64,000 bases of DNA from Isochrysis galbana (Eukaryota > Haptophyta > Isochrysidales > Isochrysidaceae): NCBI GenBank assembly GCA_018136815.1, contig CM030940.1:2970601-3034600 (forward strand). The letters are read 5' to 3'. The translations under genes and the position numbers were made by a program. The notes beneath the pieces are model-generated. The model saw nothing but the letters and a program-made list of their open reading frames with translations. It was not told the origin of the DNA and did no database searches. Each line of letters begins with the position of its first letter. Within the stretch, counting starts at the first letter, position 1. Shown one piece after another: positions 18,446 through 28,896 of this stretch.

Positions 18446-21190
18446 TCAGGTCCTCATCCGCCCGCTCCTCGATACTCCGCCAGGATGCAGTCTAAGTACC
18501 GGCGCGATGGTGGGCCTCCCATGTGCACACTGGAAAGGTAACTCACAACGCGAGAGTTCGTGAAGAAGAGTTTGACAATCTGTGAGCGAGATGATGTCGC
18601 CAAACATTATGGCGGATCTGCATGCTTTCGATGCGAGGAGGCGTAGAACCACGGGCGGGGGTTGCATGGAACCGCCTTGAGACTCGTGGAGGACGTGGAG
18701 ATATTCGATCGCGCCGGCCGAGCTCAGTTCCACGCCAAGCAAGCTAGGGATTGAGAGAAGCATGGCCTCGTCTTGTTGGGGGCATGCTTTGAGATTCCAA
18801 CCCCATGCAACGACACGAGCAAGATATCCTTCGAGAAGGATACGCTCGTGCGGAGAAAGGCGGACTTGTTGAGGTGGACGTAGCTCTTTGTGACCAAGCA
18901 CACCGGATACGGGCAAGCCATTCGCCGCGATCGTAGACGCGTGCAGCCGCTCCAGTTGGACCCTCTCATCCGCAGCATGTTGATCGACGAAGAACAATTT
19001 CGTGCCCTCAATTCCATTTCCCAGAGTACGTGCTGCGATGAAACATCGCTCAACCTGTCCCACCGCCTTGAGTTGGAATAGCTCGGCCTTGGAAATCGAC
19101 TCGCGGTTTCGTTGAGCCGATGTCATGGCAATGGCGCGGGTGCCAAAGGCGTCGTCTCCGTCGCTATGAAGTCGAGCAGGCATCTTCTTGCCCACGCTTT
19201 GTCCTAGCTCCAATCGTCGGGGTCGCTTGCGGCGTCGAGTCGCAGTATCGGCGAGCGCCCCGCCATATGCAGCGCTCATAAGTCTCATGGCCGTGTCGGA
19301 GGGTGCACCACCGTCCACAAAAGAGTGCTCCACAGGTGCGCCATCACATTGACTCAGTACTGCAGTCCACGTGGACTTACCTGCCGCACTTGCGGGGACG
19401 CTATCAGGCGACGCTTGGCGGCAGAGGGACGACACCGGCCGCTGTGTGCGCCCATGGCTAGCGCGAAGTTCTGTTCCCGGTTTTGAGGAACTCTGGAGTC
19501 CCACATCTGCCAAGGTAACTTGATCCACTTCGTGATCATCGCTTTCAACGATGAATTGAGCACTAGCCGGTCTGCCATCTGCATGCGAACCATTGGGCGA
19601 CGCGAGCCAGTTTTCGGATGCGAGCCAATTTTCGGTGGGCATGTCGTTGACGTCACTTCCAACACCTGAGGTTCCAGCCGTATCGGCTTGGCTGGATGTC
19701 GCCACAGCATCGTCGATCACTGTCCCTCGAGATGAAGCAATAGCAGACTCTTCTGAGCCACCACCAGCTAGCGGGCCGCTCCTGCGTTGGCCGGAGGAGC
19801 GCAGTGCAACTGTGGCGTGGCCTAAAGTTTTCTTGATGGCGGACCAAGGAAGTGGTGAACTGGTCCCAAGTATGCTCAAGCCTCGACGTAACCCGTCGTC
19901 AGTCTCGATCTGACAGCCCAAGCCTCCCTGTTTCCCGTCGTCAATCTCATTCTGACACATTCTTGAGTTCCCAATCGATCCGCTCCTCAGGGCCTCAATC
20001 GGTGTACCCACGGACGGCTGACCGTGACGAACATGTACTTGCGCTACAGCACCCGCTTTCTGTTTCCCTGTTTCGAGTAACGAGAGGCTCTCGCGTATGG
20101 CCCGTTGGTGAGCTTCGGGGGCGCCCTCACAAAACAAACGAGTAAACGCGCCGAGAAGAACTCGGCGGACTGTAGCAAGGTCGACGAACGAGACTTCACT
20201 CTTGCCCTTATCGAACGAAGCATCATACATGGCGGGAGAGCAACGGAGGAAGATCAGAAATGCAGGATAGAGTGTTGAGGACGGCAGGTTCTCTTCTCTG
20301 CCGGCCGCCCCGTTCTCCATCACAGTGTGCGCCTTCAAGTACGCGGTTTCAATCAGTTTGTAGAGCTCGCCCCGTCTGCCGAGCGGACGGCGATTCACGC
20401 AAACCAGTTGCATTTCGCGTGAACAGCTCCCTCCCGACAGCAATGTGGCATTCCCACTAATGGAATACCCGTCGGAATCGAGGCGCACGTCATACATAGA
20501 CAGCTGATGGCTGCCGCACAAAAGGTCGCGGAACGCAGTCAGAGGCGACGCCGACCGTGCCTTGGATAGCACCAAAATGTCGCGTGCAGAGTCGTGTACT
20601 CGAAAGGCAACACCTGGATGTGCCACAGCGAGTCTTGTGAGCCTGGTCGACAGGCTAGAGGCCTCAGTGTACACCGCGCCGTCGCGCTGAAGCTGCTTTC
20701 GAGCCACTGCGCGATTGTAGAAGAGGTCGCGGACGGTGACGGTCGTCCCCACCGACCGAGCTTGTGGTGCCGTGTGCAAGCTTGCACATCGTCCACCATT
20801 GAAAACAGCTGCCATTGTTGGTGCATCCTGCGGAGTTGCTGGACGGCTCACGATCTCTAGGAGCGCGACTGTTGAGAGGGCTCGTAGGGCTTCGCCCCGA
20901 AAGCCAAACGTGAAGAGTCCGGCGTCGAGCTCCCGCAGCGACTGAAGCTTGGAGGTGGACTGGCCCTCGGCAATTGCGCCAAGTGCCTCGCGATCCATCC
21001 CATGACCATTGTCTCGCACCGAGAAGCTTCGGTTGGGCACATCGAAGGTTGCGACAAGATCTGAGGATCCCGCGTCGAGAGCGTTGAGCACCACCTCCTC
21101 TACAGCCCTGGTGAATGTCGGGATCGCGACCTCTGCACGCACGCGGCTCGAGACCGAGGGCGCGAGAGGACGAACAGCTGCGTCGCGCAT
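18446..21190 (-). CDS. MLH3: DNA mismatch repair / meiotic crossover protein MLH3
   Basis: A single-exon MutL homologue of 914 residues. The GHKL ATPase is complete: Glu and Asn in EEVVLNALDAGS (31-42), DNGHGM (60-65), GFRGEAL (96-102), then the transducer domain with Lys in FDKGKSEVSF. A long disordered linker covers about 390-690. The C-terminal endonuclease motif DQHA(x)2E(x)4E is intact (DQHAADERVQLE, about 735-746), with SKACRSAIMFGD (about 853) and the metal-binding QCAHGRP (about 886). The intact nuclease and the ACR/CxHGRP spacing favour MLH3 over MLH1; PMS2 is the main alternative. It would pair with MLH1 as MutL-gamma in meiotic crossing-over and mismatch repair. Start is the first ATG before the conserved region. 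Confidence 0.88.
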   Translation of the reverse strand: MRDAAVRPLAPSVSSRVRAEVAIPTFTRAVEEVVLNALDAGSSDLVATFDVPNRSFSVRDNGHGMDREALGAIAEGQSTSKLQSLRELDAGLFTFGFRGEALRALSTVALLEIVSRPATPQDAPTMAAVFNGGRCASLHTAPQARSVGTTVTVRDLFYNRAVARKQLQRDGAVYTEASSLSTRLTRLAVAHPGVAFRVHDSARDILVLSKARSASPLTAFRDLLCGSHQLSMYDVRLDSDGYSISGNATLLSGGSCSREMQLVCVNRRPLGRRGELYKLIETAYLKAHTVMENGAAGREENLPSSTLYPAFLIFLRCSPAMYDASFDKGKSEVSFVDLATVRRVLLGAFTRLFCEGAPEAHQRAIRESLSLLETGKQKAGAVAQVHVRHGQPSVGTPIEALRSGSIGNSRMCQNEIDDGKQGGLGCQIETDDGLRRGLSILGTSSPLPWSAIKKTLGHATVALRSSGQRRSGPLAGGGSEESAIASSRGTVIDDAVATSSQADTAGTSGVGSDVNDMPTENWLASENWLASPNGSHADGRPASAQFIVESDDHEVDQVTLADVGLQSSSKPGTELRASHGRTQRPVSSLCRQASPDSVPASAAGKSTWTAVLSQCDGAPVEHSFVDGGAPSDTAMRLMSAAYGGALADTATRRRKRPRRLELGQSVGKKMPARLHSDGDDAFGTRAIAMTSAQRNRESISKAELFQLKAVGQVERCFIAARTLGNGIEGTKLFFVDQHAADERVQLERLHASTIAANGLPVSGVLGHKELRPPQQVRLSPHERILLEGYLARVVAWGWNLKACPQQDEAMLLSIPSLLGVELSSAGAIEYLHVLHESQGGSMQPPPVVLRLLASKACRSAIMFGDIISLTDCQTLLHELSRCELPFQCAHGRPTIAPVLRLHPGGVSRSGRMRT

Positions 21191-21235
21191 CGAGGCGCTG
21201 CACGAAGTGAATGGGTGAGTGTCTTTTTTCTATGT

Positions 21236-21400
21236 ATGTGTGAGAGAGGGCGAGGGCGAGAGAGGGGGGGGAGACTGAGGGGGGGAGAGGGAGAGAGAGG
21301 GGGAGGGAGAGGAAGAGAGGGAGAGAGACAGGGAGAGGGGGCGGGGGAGAGATAGAAAGAGGGAGAGAGGGAGAGAGAAAGGGGGGGGGGGGGGGGGAGA
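21236..21400. repeat. GAGAGG/G-run low-complexity tract upstream of MLH3
   Basis: A homopurine tract with a G19-like run at 21380-21398. Proline/leucine/serine-rich frames through it are not genes. Confidence 0.8.
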
Positions 21401-21651
21401 GGCGCGGAGCTCCCGCCAAGAGTACAGAGACACCGACCCGTCCGGGGCCGCACACACACGCCGCCTGACTCGCAGAATTCATTTATTTGGGCATACCTCG
21501 AGTTCTGGGGCTGTCGAGCGTTCTGGTCTTTCGCTCGAGCGATCTGGGTTGAAGCAAAACCAGAACGCTCGAAGGCAAACATGGACAGCTCGAAGGAATT
21601 GCCGAGTCCCAGAGGTCTGCTAGAGTAGAGCTCTACGACGACTGAAGCAAC

Positions 21652-22130
21652 TAAGTTTATACGTTTATACTTGGCTCACTCATGACGGGGTGGCGGGTGG
21701 CACGAGTACGAGCCCCCCACCCTCTCCACTCCCACTCCTCACCCATCTTTCACTGGGGACTGGGGGGGAGGAACCACCCACCCTCCTGACATGACATGCC
21801 TCGTGGCATGCAGGCCCAGCACACACCACTGACCACTGACCCAAACCTTCCCAAGCAGGCACGCCTGGATCTCGCACACCCCGGCCCTCTCGGCTCTCGG
21901 ATGCTGGTCGCTAGCCTATCCTGCCGGTCCATCGCTCCAACAACACCTCCTCCCTCCTCCGCCCTGGCCTCTGGCCTAGTCGACAGGTCGACAGGCAGGC
22001 AGCAGCGTGGCGGCCGCAGGAGGCCTGGAGATTGGAGAGCCAACGAGGGAGAGGCAGGGGAGGCTAGGGCCCACGGGCCCACAAGCCCAACCTCCTCTGC
22101 CCCCTGCCCCCTGTCCCTCAGCTAGGCCTC
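21652..22130 (-). mobile_element. SINE-like element, type 2, near full length
   Basis: Minus orientation. The 3' end at 21652-21677 carries GCCAAGTATAAAC..ATAAACTTAGTT, a hairpin with a duplicated ATAA. The body shares GCTCGT.., a GTGGTTCCTCC-like word and the head block GGGGGCAG..TCCCCTGCCTCTCCCTCG with 32026-32431 and with the type 1 heads. Confidence 0.6.
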
Positions 22131-22194
22131 CATCCTCCATGACTCTCCAAGGGCCAGGGGCTAGGGCTAGCTAGGGCCGTCAATCAATCGTGGA

Positions 22195-22350
22195 AAGTCG
22201 CGTTCCGTCAAAAGAGGGCCAGGTTATTTGTTTTCTTTTCAGTCTGTACAATTACAAGGCCCAATATTATTATTGCAAGGTTATTTGTTTTCTTTTTGGT
22301 CTATTGTTACAATTAGTTCTCATATTATTGAGATTATTTGTTTTCTTTTT
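22195..22350 (-). repeat. Tail repeat, minus copy
   Basis: Begins with the end word GTCGCGTTCCGTCAAAAGAG at 22198, followed by three TTATTTGTTTTCTTTT words (22226, 22284, 22334). It is the reverse complement of the 17725-17830 family. Confidence 0.65.
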
Positions 22351-22554
22351 GATCTATTAGTACAATTACAACCAGTCAACTCCAGTTTTCGACAACTAGT
22401 CAACTCCAGCTTGGCACACGTCCAGCTTGCTTGCGAAAGGCGAACGAGAAGTAGTTACGTCTCTATGTTACCTTTGCGCGCGCCGCGCACTTCAGTCCCT
22501 CATCCTTCGACGAGGTCTACGCCCAGCTGTCGGAAGAGGCTTGCAATGCTCTCC

Positions 22555-22800
22555 TGGCCCGGAGAGCCCAACTTCGAACCGATGCCGGGCGCGCTGCGTG
22601 GCCGTTTTCGACGATCCATCCGGATGGGGGGCCCCACCAGCCACCAGATACCAGCAAATACGCATATCCCACCCGGATGGGGTGGAAAAGCGGAGAGAGA
22701 CGAAGGGGAGAGAGAGACCCGCGAGAGAGAGGCGTGCACCAGGGGCGGGGGGGGGGGGGGTGATGAGTTTGAATCACCCTCCCCCCCCCCCCCCCCGCGT
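22555..22800. repeat. Scrap of the 9065-type repeat plus low-complexity DNA
   Basis: 22560-22600 matches the start of the repeat at 9065 (AACTTCGAACCGATGCCGGG). G and C runs follow (22745-22800). No gene. Confidence 0.4.
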
Positions 22801-22808
22801 GCGCATCC

Positions 22809-23045
22809 GTGACGGCGTGTGGAAACTTCCATGCGCACGCACGGCGTCCCCACCGGGGGGCCGAGATAAATTCTCACCATGCGCATCTTTTCATCTGTGA
22901 CGGCGTGTGGAAACTTCCATGCGCACGCACGCACGGCGTCCCCGCCGGGGGCCCGAGATAAATTATCATGCGCATCTTTTCATCGGTGACGGCGTGTGGA
23001 AACTTCCATGCGCACGCACGGCGTCCCCGCCGGGGCCCTCGTCGT
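22809..23045. repeat. Tandem repeat, about 88-bp unit, 2.6 copies
   Basis: Units start at about 22811, 22899 and 22988, each reading GACGGCGTGTGGAAACTTCC, then a CATGCGCACGCA..GGCGTCCCC..GAGATAAATT stretch. Unit length is 88-89 bp. Confidence 0.85.
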
Positions 23046-23074
23046 CAGTGGAGAGAGGCTCTCACGTGGCAGTG

Positions 23075-23215
23075 CGGCGCTCCAAGCGATATGGATAGTC
23101 CGATATCTTAACCCGTCAATGGCGGAGTGGAAGATAGTCTTGGATCAATGGTTCAGCCGCACCCCCTTAGGGCGAGCGGCGGTCTTTTCAAAGGTCGACT
23201 CGAAGAAAAAAAAAA
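23075..23215 (+). mobile_element. LINE internal fragment, plus strand
   Basis: Translation ALQAIWIVRYLNPSMAEW.. then QWFSRTPLGRAAVFSKVDSK aligns with ALQAKWILNYLNARKALW.. CRTGLGRGAVLSAVPTK in the minus-strand LINE next door. It is head-to-head with that copy, meeting at an A10 tract (23208-23217). Confidence 0.7.
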
Positions 23216-26200
23216 CATTTTAATATTCTCGCCTCACTCGTGGCACTGGAAGACGCTCTCGAAGCCACGCCCTTTCTCTTCCCACTCCCCCACTCCCTGC
23301 CTTGCGGCAACTCCCCTCGTGCTCTACTTAGGGGCCCGGGTCGTGCGGGGGGTTCGAGCCAAGCGGGGTGCACCTATCCCCAACAGCAAGTTCTCTCCTT
23401 CCTCCTGTTCCGTTGAGTGACCTGTCTATACAGAAAGTGTTGCAGGGTGTCGTTATACGAATGCGCGCGGGCGATCACTCAGTGCTTTCGAGTTGTGGCT
23501 AACCGCCCATCCGAATTATCTGTCAGAGCGTGGTGACGCGTCGCGTTATGCGAGTCTCTCGTCTAATCCGAGAGCTTTCGCTACGAGGCCGAATTCCTTA
23601 CTGAGTTGTAGCCTGCCTTTCTTGTCTTCGATAAACATGGGGGTGCTGAGTTCCGTCGTTTTTTTGATCTTAGGTTTTCTCCCCTGAGCGGCCTTATATG
23701 TTCGCATGGAGTTTCGGGGGTCCGACACGGTATTGCCTCGTACCAGGGTGGCAAACCTCGTTAGCGTGGATTCAAGGACTGGTATGTAATGGAAACTGTA
23801 TGCCTCGTAGTCTACTCTATAGAAGTCTTTTATAATGTATTTCCATGCAATTATATAGAGCGCTTTAAGGCTGTCGGGGGTGGTCGTACCGGGGTATGCA
23901 AAGAGTCTGTCCTTCGCTATCTGTACACGCGATCTTTTGGGAGGAGGCGTATGCCTTGCAAGAGCGTCTATAGTTTCGAATATTGTTTTAATCGCAGGGC
24001 ACCATGCTAGATGACACGATCTTTCTTGGTGGACGTGGCATAGTCTGCATTTGTTTGTCAGGCTATCCGGGAATCTGTTTCTAGTGCCGATCCTTCGGTG
24101 GGTAATATGTTTGAAGTGTAGATGTTTATCCGTGTGCTTTAGTAGCGGCATTGTGTAGAGTCGAGCTATATGTTTCCATTCGTCTTTCGTGATGTTCAGT
24201 CTATTCTCCCACGCGGTCTTCGCCGCTTGCGGGGCGTGTTTTCGGTTTGTTTTAATCACTTCTTTGGCGATGTCGGAGACGGTGATTGCGTCAAGAGCGA
24301 CCCTTCCTTTGCGTATGGCATATTCGTCCGCCAGCGGGTATTCCATGAATCTCGGGCCTTTATACCCGCCTTCCCATTTTGCTGGTGGGTGGTAATATTG
24401 GGTTTCCTCGGCTTCCACTACTTCCCCGGTGCCGGCTACCTCTCCTAGGTAGTCGGTGTCGGTGTGTATCCAGATGTTGTTAAATTTACTGATAAATTTT
24501 TCGTCTTCCGAGACTTTAATTTCACTGGGCAGTGTCGTGTCCCTTGGTTCTTGCGTCTGGGTGCTATCTACGTGCGGCTCTTCTCCTTTAGTGTTTTTGG
24601 GGGGGGGGCGCTCTTTCGCTCGCTCCAACAGCCGTGTCGCGTAGCTTACGACTTCATCCCACGAGTCAAGAAATTCCTTTTTATGTATCACGCGGCCTTC
24701 GTGCACGAAGGTGTCGGGTAGGTGCTCAATATACGCCGAGCACTCCGCCTTGCTGTATGGTGTCGTAAAGGCGCCGTCTTTGAAAACGTTGTGAACTACG
24801 TTTGTGTGTAGTGATTCCCATAGGCGTGCCCACGGGGCCCGTATCGCAGGGGGGGGATATGCAGGTTGTGCCATATTGGCTGTGAGAGCGCTCCTTCTCG
24901 CGTAAGAAAAGAGGGTTGTATGTCAAGTTCTCTGAAGTTCACAAGGGCCTCTTTCCAGAAGGTTGGAAGCGCCGGGTTTCCTCTGATGCTGCCCGTCAAC
25001 ATTTTTGTAGGGACCGCTGAGAGGACAGCGCCTCTTCCCAGACCGGTCCTACAGAACCAGGCATCGAGTCCATGTTTCCATAGTGCCTTCCTCGCATTTA
25101 GGTAGTTTAAGATCCATTTGGCTTGCAATGCTTTCACGTGAGCCGACCAGTCCAGGAGCCCTAGCCCCAGCGTCCTAGTCGCGCTTTTTTCGTGCGATGT
25201 GACGTAGCATGGGTGTTTTAGCCATTTACTTTGTTTATTTGTGTATGGACTATTCCAGAGGACGACATCTACCGCCTTTTGAATCCGTGAGTGGAACCAC
25301 TTGGGGGCAGCCAATGTTTGCAACCAGTATCTAGGCATCCCGTATATTATGAAGTTTGCCACTGCCGTTCGTCCGAAGATCGTCATGTAGTTGGTGGCCT
25401 GTGTTAGTTTGGCGACTTTACCGTCGATCTTATCTGCTAGTCTTGACCAAAATGGTTTAAGGGCCTCTGGCGCGCCTAAGGGGACGCCTAAGACGGTTAG
25501 ATACTCCTCGTTGTTTATCCAGTTATACTTTCGCATGTCCCACGGCGGTTTTCGCAGTCTTTGGGATCCCATTCTTAGGCCTTGAAATTTGCTTGCATTG
25601 GTCTTGCCGCCCGTCGCTCTCTCGTGCAGCTCTACCCATTTCAGGGATGTTTGGAGGCTTTTGTAGTCTCTTGCTATTAGCGCCGTGTCATCGGCAAATT
25701 GGCTTATTTTTAGGCTGTAGCCGTTCAGGTTTACGCCGATTATGTCTTCGTCCCCGTTGATGGCCCGGGTGAGTGCCTCCGTTGTCAGGAGGAACGTGAG
25801 CGGGGACAGCGGGCAGCCTTGCGGCATGCCGCTCCCTACGGTGAAGGGGTAGCTCCTCCCGCCGTTGGTTTTAATCGTGCGTACCGGCCGAGCGTCCTCA
25901 CTCGTAAGCGCCTTCGCCAGCGTCTGAAAGTTTGGCCCGAAGTTAAGTAGTTTGAGAGCCAAATGATAAAACTCCCAGCTCACTCTGTCGAAAGCTTTTT
26001 CCCAGTCTAGGGCTAGTAGCAGTCCCGGGTCTCCGGTCTCGTCCAGGTAGGCCCTTGTGAGTTGTAGGAGGTGCGTGGCTTCGCTGATGAGTCTTCTAGG
26101 CACGAAACCTAGCTGGTTCTCTGATATTATTTTCCCTATCACTTTGCTAAGTCTGTTTGTTAGGATTTTGGCTAGTATTTTGTAGTCGCTTTGTAGCAGC

Positions 26201-26460
26201 GTGATAGGCCTATAGTTACGCGGATCCCGCGCGTCGCCTTTCTTGTAGAGCAGTATTATGTCGCCTTCTCTTAAGGTTAGCGCTAGTGTCCCCGTGACCA
26301 GCGCTTGGTTATATAGTTGCGTTAATAGCGGCGCCGCTGTTTTTTCGTGTGCTTTATAGATTTCCGCCGGCAGCCCATCCGGGCCCGCACTTTTTCCCGA
26401 TCCGATGCTTCTTATAGCTCGTTTAGTTTCTTCTATATCTATGGCGCCCTCTAGCCGGCG
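23216..26460 (-). mobile_element. LINE (non-LTR retrotransposon), 5'-truncated, one frameshift
   Basis: Reading down from about 26460: reverse transcriptase block SAGPDGLPAE, DPRNYRPITLLQSDYKILAK, GFVPRRLISEATHL, DWEKAFDRVSW, GMPQGCPLSPLTF, and the catalytic FADD box (SQFADDTALIARDYKSL), then the thumb and a long C-terminal region with HVHQERSCHLAWCP (His/Cys, zinc-knuckle-like) near 24030. The reading frame switches at a G8 run (24849-24856; C8 in sense), where IWHNLHIPP in one frame continues as IRAPWARLWESL in the next. The C-terminal part stops at 23546. The endonuclease and 5' end are missing: at 26460 the sequence turns into hAT. The 3' UTR reaches 23216. Confidence 0.9.
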
Positions 26461-26469
26461 ACGATCTAG

Positions 26470-27142
26470 CTCACTCAGCGCGGGCCAGACGTCGGGAAGC
26501 GACGTCGAGCGCGCGCTGTACGGCTACATGCTCCAGATAGATATTTTCTTGCGTGACGACATCGAAGGCCTTGATGAGGGGATGAGGAAGAAGATCCACG
26601 ACCTGTTCATGGCGCGCTGGGAATACTTCCACGTCCCTGTTATGACGGCCGCGTACAGATTCGAGCCAGAGTATTGCCGCCGCGACTTCGACCTGAATGA
26701 GATCGGCGAGGTGAAGGACGTGTTGCGCAAGATGTCGAAGACGCCGACCCACTACTCCAAGCTCTTGATACAGCTGTCCAACTTTGAGGAGGCCCTGAGC
26801 TCGGGCGCGCACGACCTGACCGACAACATTGCGTTCTCTGCGAATGCCCGCTCTCTCGCGTCGTACAAGTGGGCCAAGACCTTCATGGCGCCGTGGCCTG
26901 AGCTAGCGGAAGTTGCAATGCGCCTGCTAGCCATGACGTGCTCGGCATCGGGGTGTGAGGATTCTTGGTCGGTGGAGGGATGGATTCATTCGAAGAAGCG
27001 GAACAGGCTGGGGCAGCAGACAGTCCAGCGCCTCGTGCGCGCCCACACCAATTTATTGCTTGAGGATAGGCTGGAAGATAGCTCGTGCATGTTGCCGTGG
27101 GAGTTGGACATGGTGGTCGATGCGGACGATGGTCGCGTCTGA
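26470..27142 (+). pseudogene. hAT transposase, C-terminal part
   Basis: About 220 residues ending at 27142. LYGYMLQIDIFLRDDIEGL, YFHVPVMTAAYRFEPEY (the hAT A.ALDP-like region), and the dimerisation motif SGCEDSWSVEGWIHSKKRN followed by LVRAHTNLLLEDRL. The N-terminal DDE part is absent because the LINE abuts at about 26460. Codon use is GC-rich like the host genes, so it may be recent. Confidence 0.8.
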
Positions 27143-27912
27143 GTTTTTTTTTAGTACACCATGAGTTTTGTTTTAGTATTCTCAGCCTGATATCATGTTA
27201 CTAATATCAGTCTCAGCTCCACGACCACTCTCACCTGAGATAGTGATAGCCCCTCCTGGGCCCGCCTTCCTCTGCTGACGGGCTTCAGCCCGTCAGCACC
27301 TCCGAAGTGGTCTCCCTCGCCGCGCCTGCCGCCGGCTTCGCCCCTTCCTCATTGCCCTCAGGCCCTATGGGCCATCCCAATTCGTCAGAGTATCCACTAT
27401 CGTCACTGGCGCGGCGTCGCCGCGGCGCCGCGGCGCCGCATCCGTTGCCCATAAATAAGCCACCGCACAAACACGGAAGAAAAAACGGAGGGGGTTTGAA
27501 ACACGGCAAAACACGGCTGTGTTTGACCTTGGTAGAAACACGGTGAAAACGTGTTTCCCAGCTAGGAGCTAGGAGCGGGAGGAGGGGAGGAGGCTCAACG
27601 CTCAATAACGGGTATGACAGTTCGTGCCTTGTGCTGTAGAGCCGTCATGTTTGTCGTGGCCCGACGGGGTAGTACAAGGCTAGTGGCAGTAACTGTACTA
27701 TGTACTAACTCTCCCTGTAAAAACCGCTACAGGATTGGTCACGGAATTCGAAATTCTATTACCACACTACACACTACTAGATGATTTGTGCACTTGTACC
27801 TCTATTTACTAAACCTTCCCCGCTCCCCGTTGCTATCTTTAATGCCTGCGTCCAGCTGGCTGCGCGGCGAGCGGCGCGGCGCGGGGGGGGGGCACGGCGC
27901 GCCCGGATTAGG
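27143..27912. other. Intergenic with a gypsy gag-like scrap
   Basis: 27262-27399 is nearly identical to 61767-61905 (GGGCTTCAGCCCGTCAGCAC, then ATTGCCCTCAGGCCCTATGG), the Pro/Ser-rich region ahead of the gypsy integrase frame. A GGCGCCGCGGCGCCG palindromic patch lies at 27420. The rest is the SANT/F-box gene's 5' side. Confidence 0.5.
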
Positions 27913-28806
27913 ATGCCCTGGACTGACGAGCAACAGGCGGCACTTGAGCAGGCCCTGCGCAAGTACCCACGTTCGCTCGAAAAGCGTCTTCGTTGGGGGT
28001 CCATCGCAGCAGCAGTGGGCAAACCTCCACGTGAATGCCTACGGCGGTGTCGGGAGATTGCTGCTGTTGCTCGCGTTAATTTCCCTCCAATCATGCGACT
28101 GAGCCATGACGCCCTGATGTCCGTGCTTGAGCTGCTGCCTGGAAGTGACCTCTGTGCATTCGCATCTGTGTGCAAGGCTGCGGCAGTGGCGGCTCACGAT
28201 GACACGCTATGGATGCGACTGGATAAATCGTTGCCGCCTTCATGGCATTATGACCGGCTGGACCGAGGTGGGGAAGCAAGATGGCGGTATGTCCTTCGCG
28301 TGCGCGTGGCCCTGCATGGTGCATGGCGTAGACTGAAAGAGCACCAGGCTGGTCATAAGCCCTACTTGTCCGAGATCGGGACTGTCGTGCGAGACCGGTT
28401 TGAGCCCACCGATGGCGTGCTCCCATACCGCATCACGTATGGAGCGGTGTGCGAACTTGTAATGCTGCAGGTTCGCCAAGACGGGGACAGGTCTGTCAAC
28501 GCGAACACATACCGCCGAGTAGCGGAATTCATCACCGCACATTCGGCCAACTCCAAATCGTATTCCCCCCCGATACACATGGCAGTGCGTGAAATCTACA
28601 AGATGTGTTATCCTGGCTTTGGTGCTGGTGTCGGGTCGACGGGCATTGCGCCCGGAGTACAAGCAGGCGGCTCTTCGACCACTGGAGGAACCAGCGGCTC
28701 GATGGCAGGACGCGGGCTTACGACGATGATGAAACGTCTCGGTGACGAGGAGCTCCGCAAGAGGCTTGACACGCAACACGTCTTTTTTGCCCTCATCAAT
28801 CACTAG
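27913..28806 (+). CDS. SANT/Myb-like plus F-box protein
   Basis: 297 residues from MPWTDEQQ. Residues 1-49 form a SANT domain of the ZRF1/DNAJC1 type: WTDEQQAALEQALRKYP, then RWGSIAAAVGKPPRECLRRC, with the three spaced bulky positions (W, W, and Ile in REI). Residues 60-105 read as an F-box: MRLSHDALMSVLELLPGSDL, FASVCKA, DDTLWMRL. The rest is helical (YRRVAEFITAHSANSKS) with a Gly/Ser-rich patch and an end reading LGDEELRKRLDTQHV. An F-box would link the protein to SCF ubiquitin ligase through SKP1; the SANT part would bind DNA or histone. Upstream in-frame codons lead back to 27781 but are Arg/Ala-rich and not conserved-looking. Confidence 0.7.
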   Translation: MPWTDEQQAALEQALRKYPRSLEKRLRWGSIAAAVGKPPRECLRRCREIAAVARVNFPPIMRLSHDALMSVLELLPGSDLCAFASVCKAAAVAAHDDTLWMRLDKSLPPSWHYDRLDRGGEARWRYVLRVRVALHGAWRRLKEHQAGHKPYLSEIGTVVRDRFEPTDGVLPYRITYGAVCELVMLQVRQDGDRSVNANTYRRVAEFITAHSANSKSYSPPIHMAVREIYKMCYPGFGAGVGSTGIAPGVQAGGSSTTGGTSGSMAGRGLTTMMKRLGDEELRKRLDTQHVFFALINH

Positions 28807-28896
28807 CATATTTAACATGGATGTGAGCCCACAGCTACTGGTATGCAAAGCGCGGTTAAGGTAGATTATGCGAGCTGTCTTCTGTGCCGGACTGCT

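Noticed and set aside
21100-21582. Pro/Leu/Ser-rich frames
   Set aside because: They arise from the GAGAGG and G-run tract upstream of MLH3.
22809-23045. CRISPR-like spaced repeats
   Set aside because: Units are contiguous 88-bp tandem copies without unique spacers, in a eukaryotic setting.
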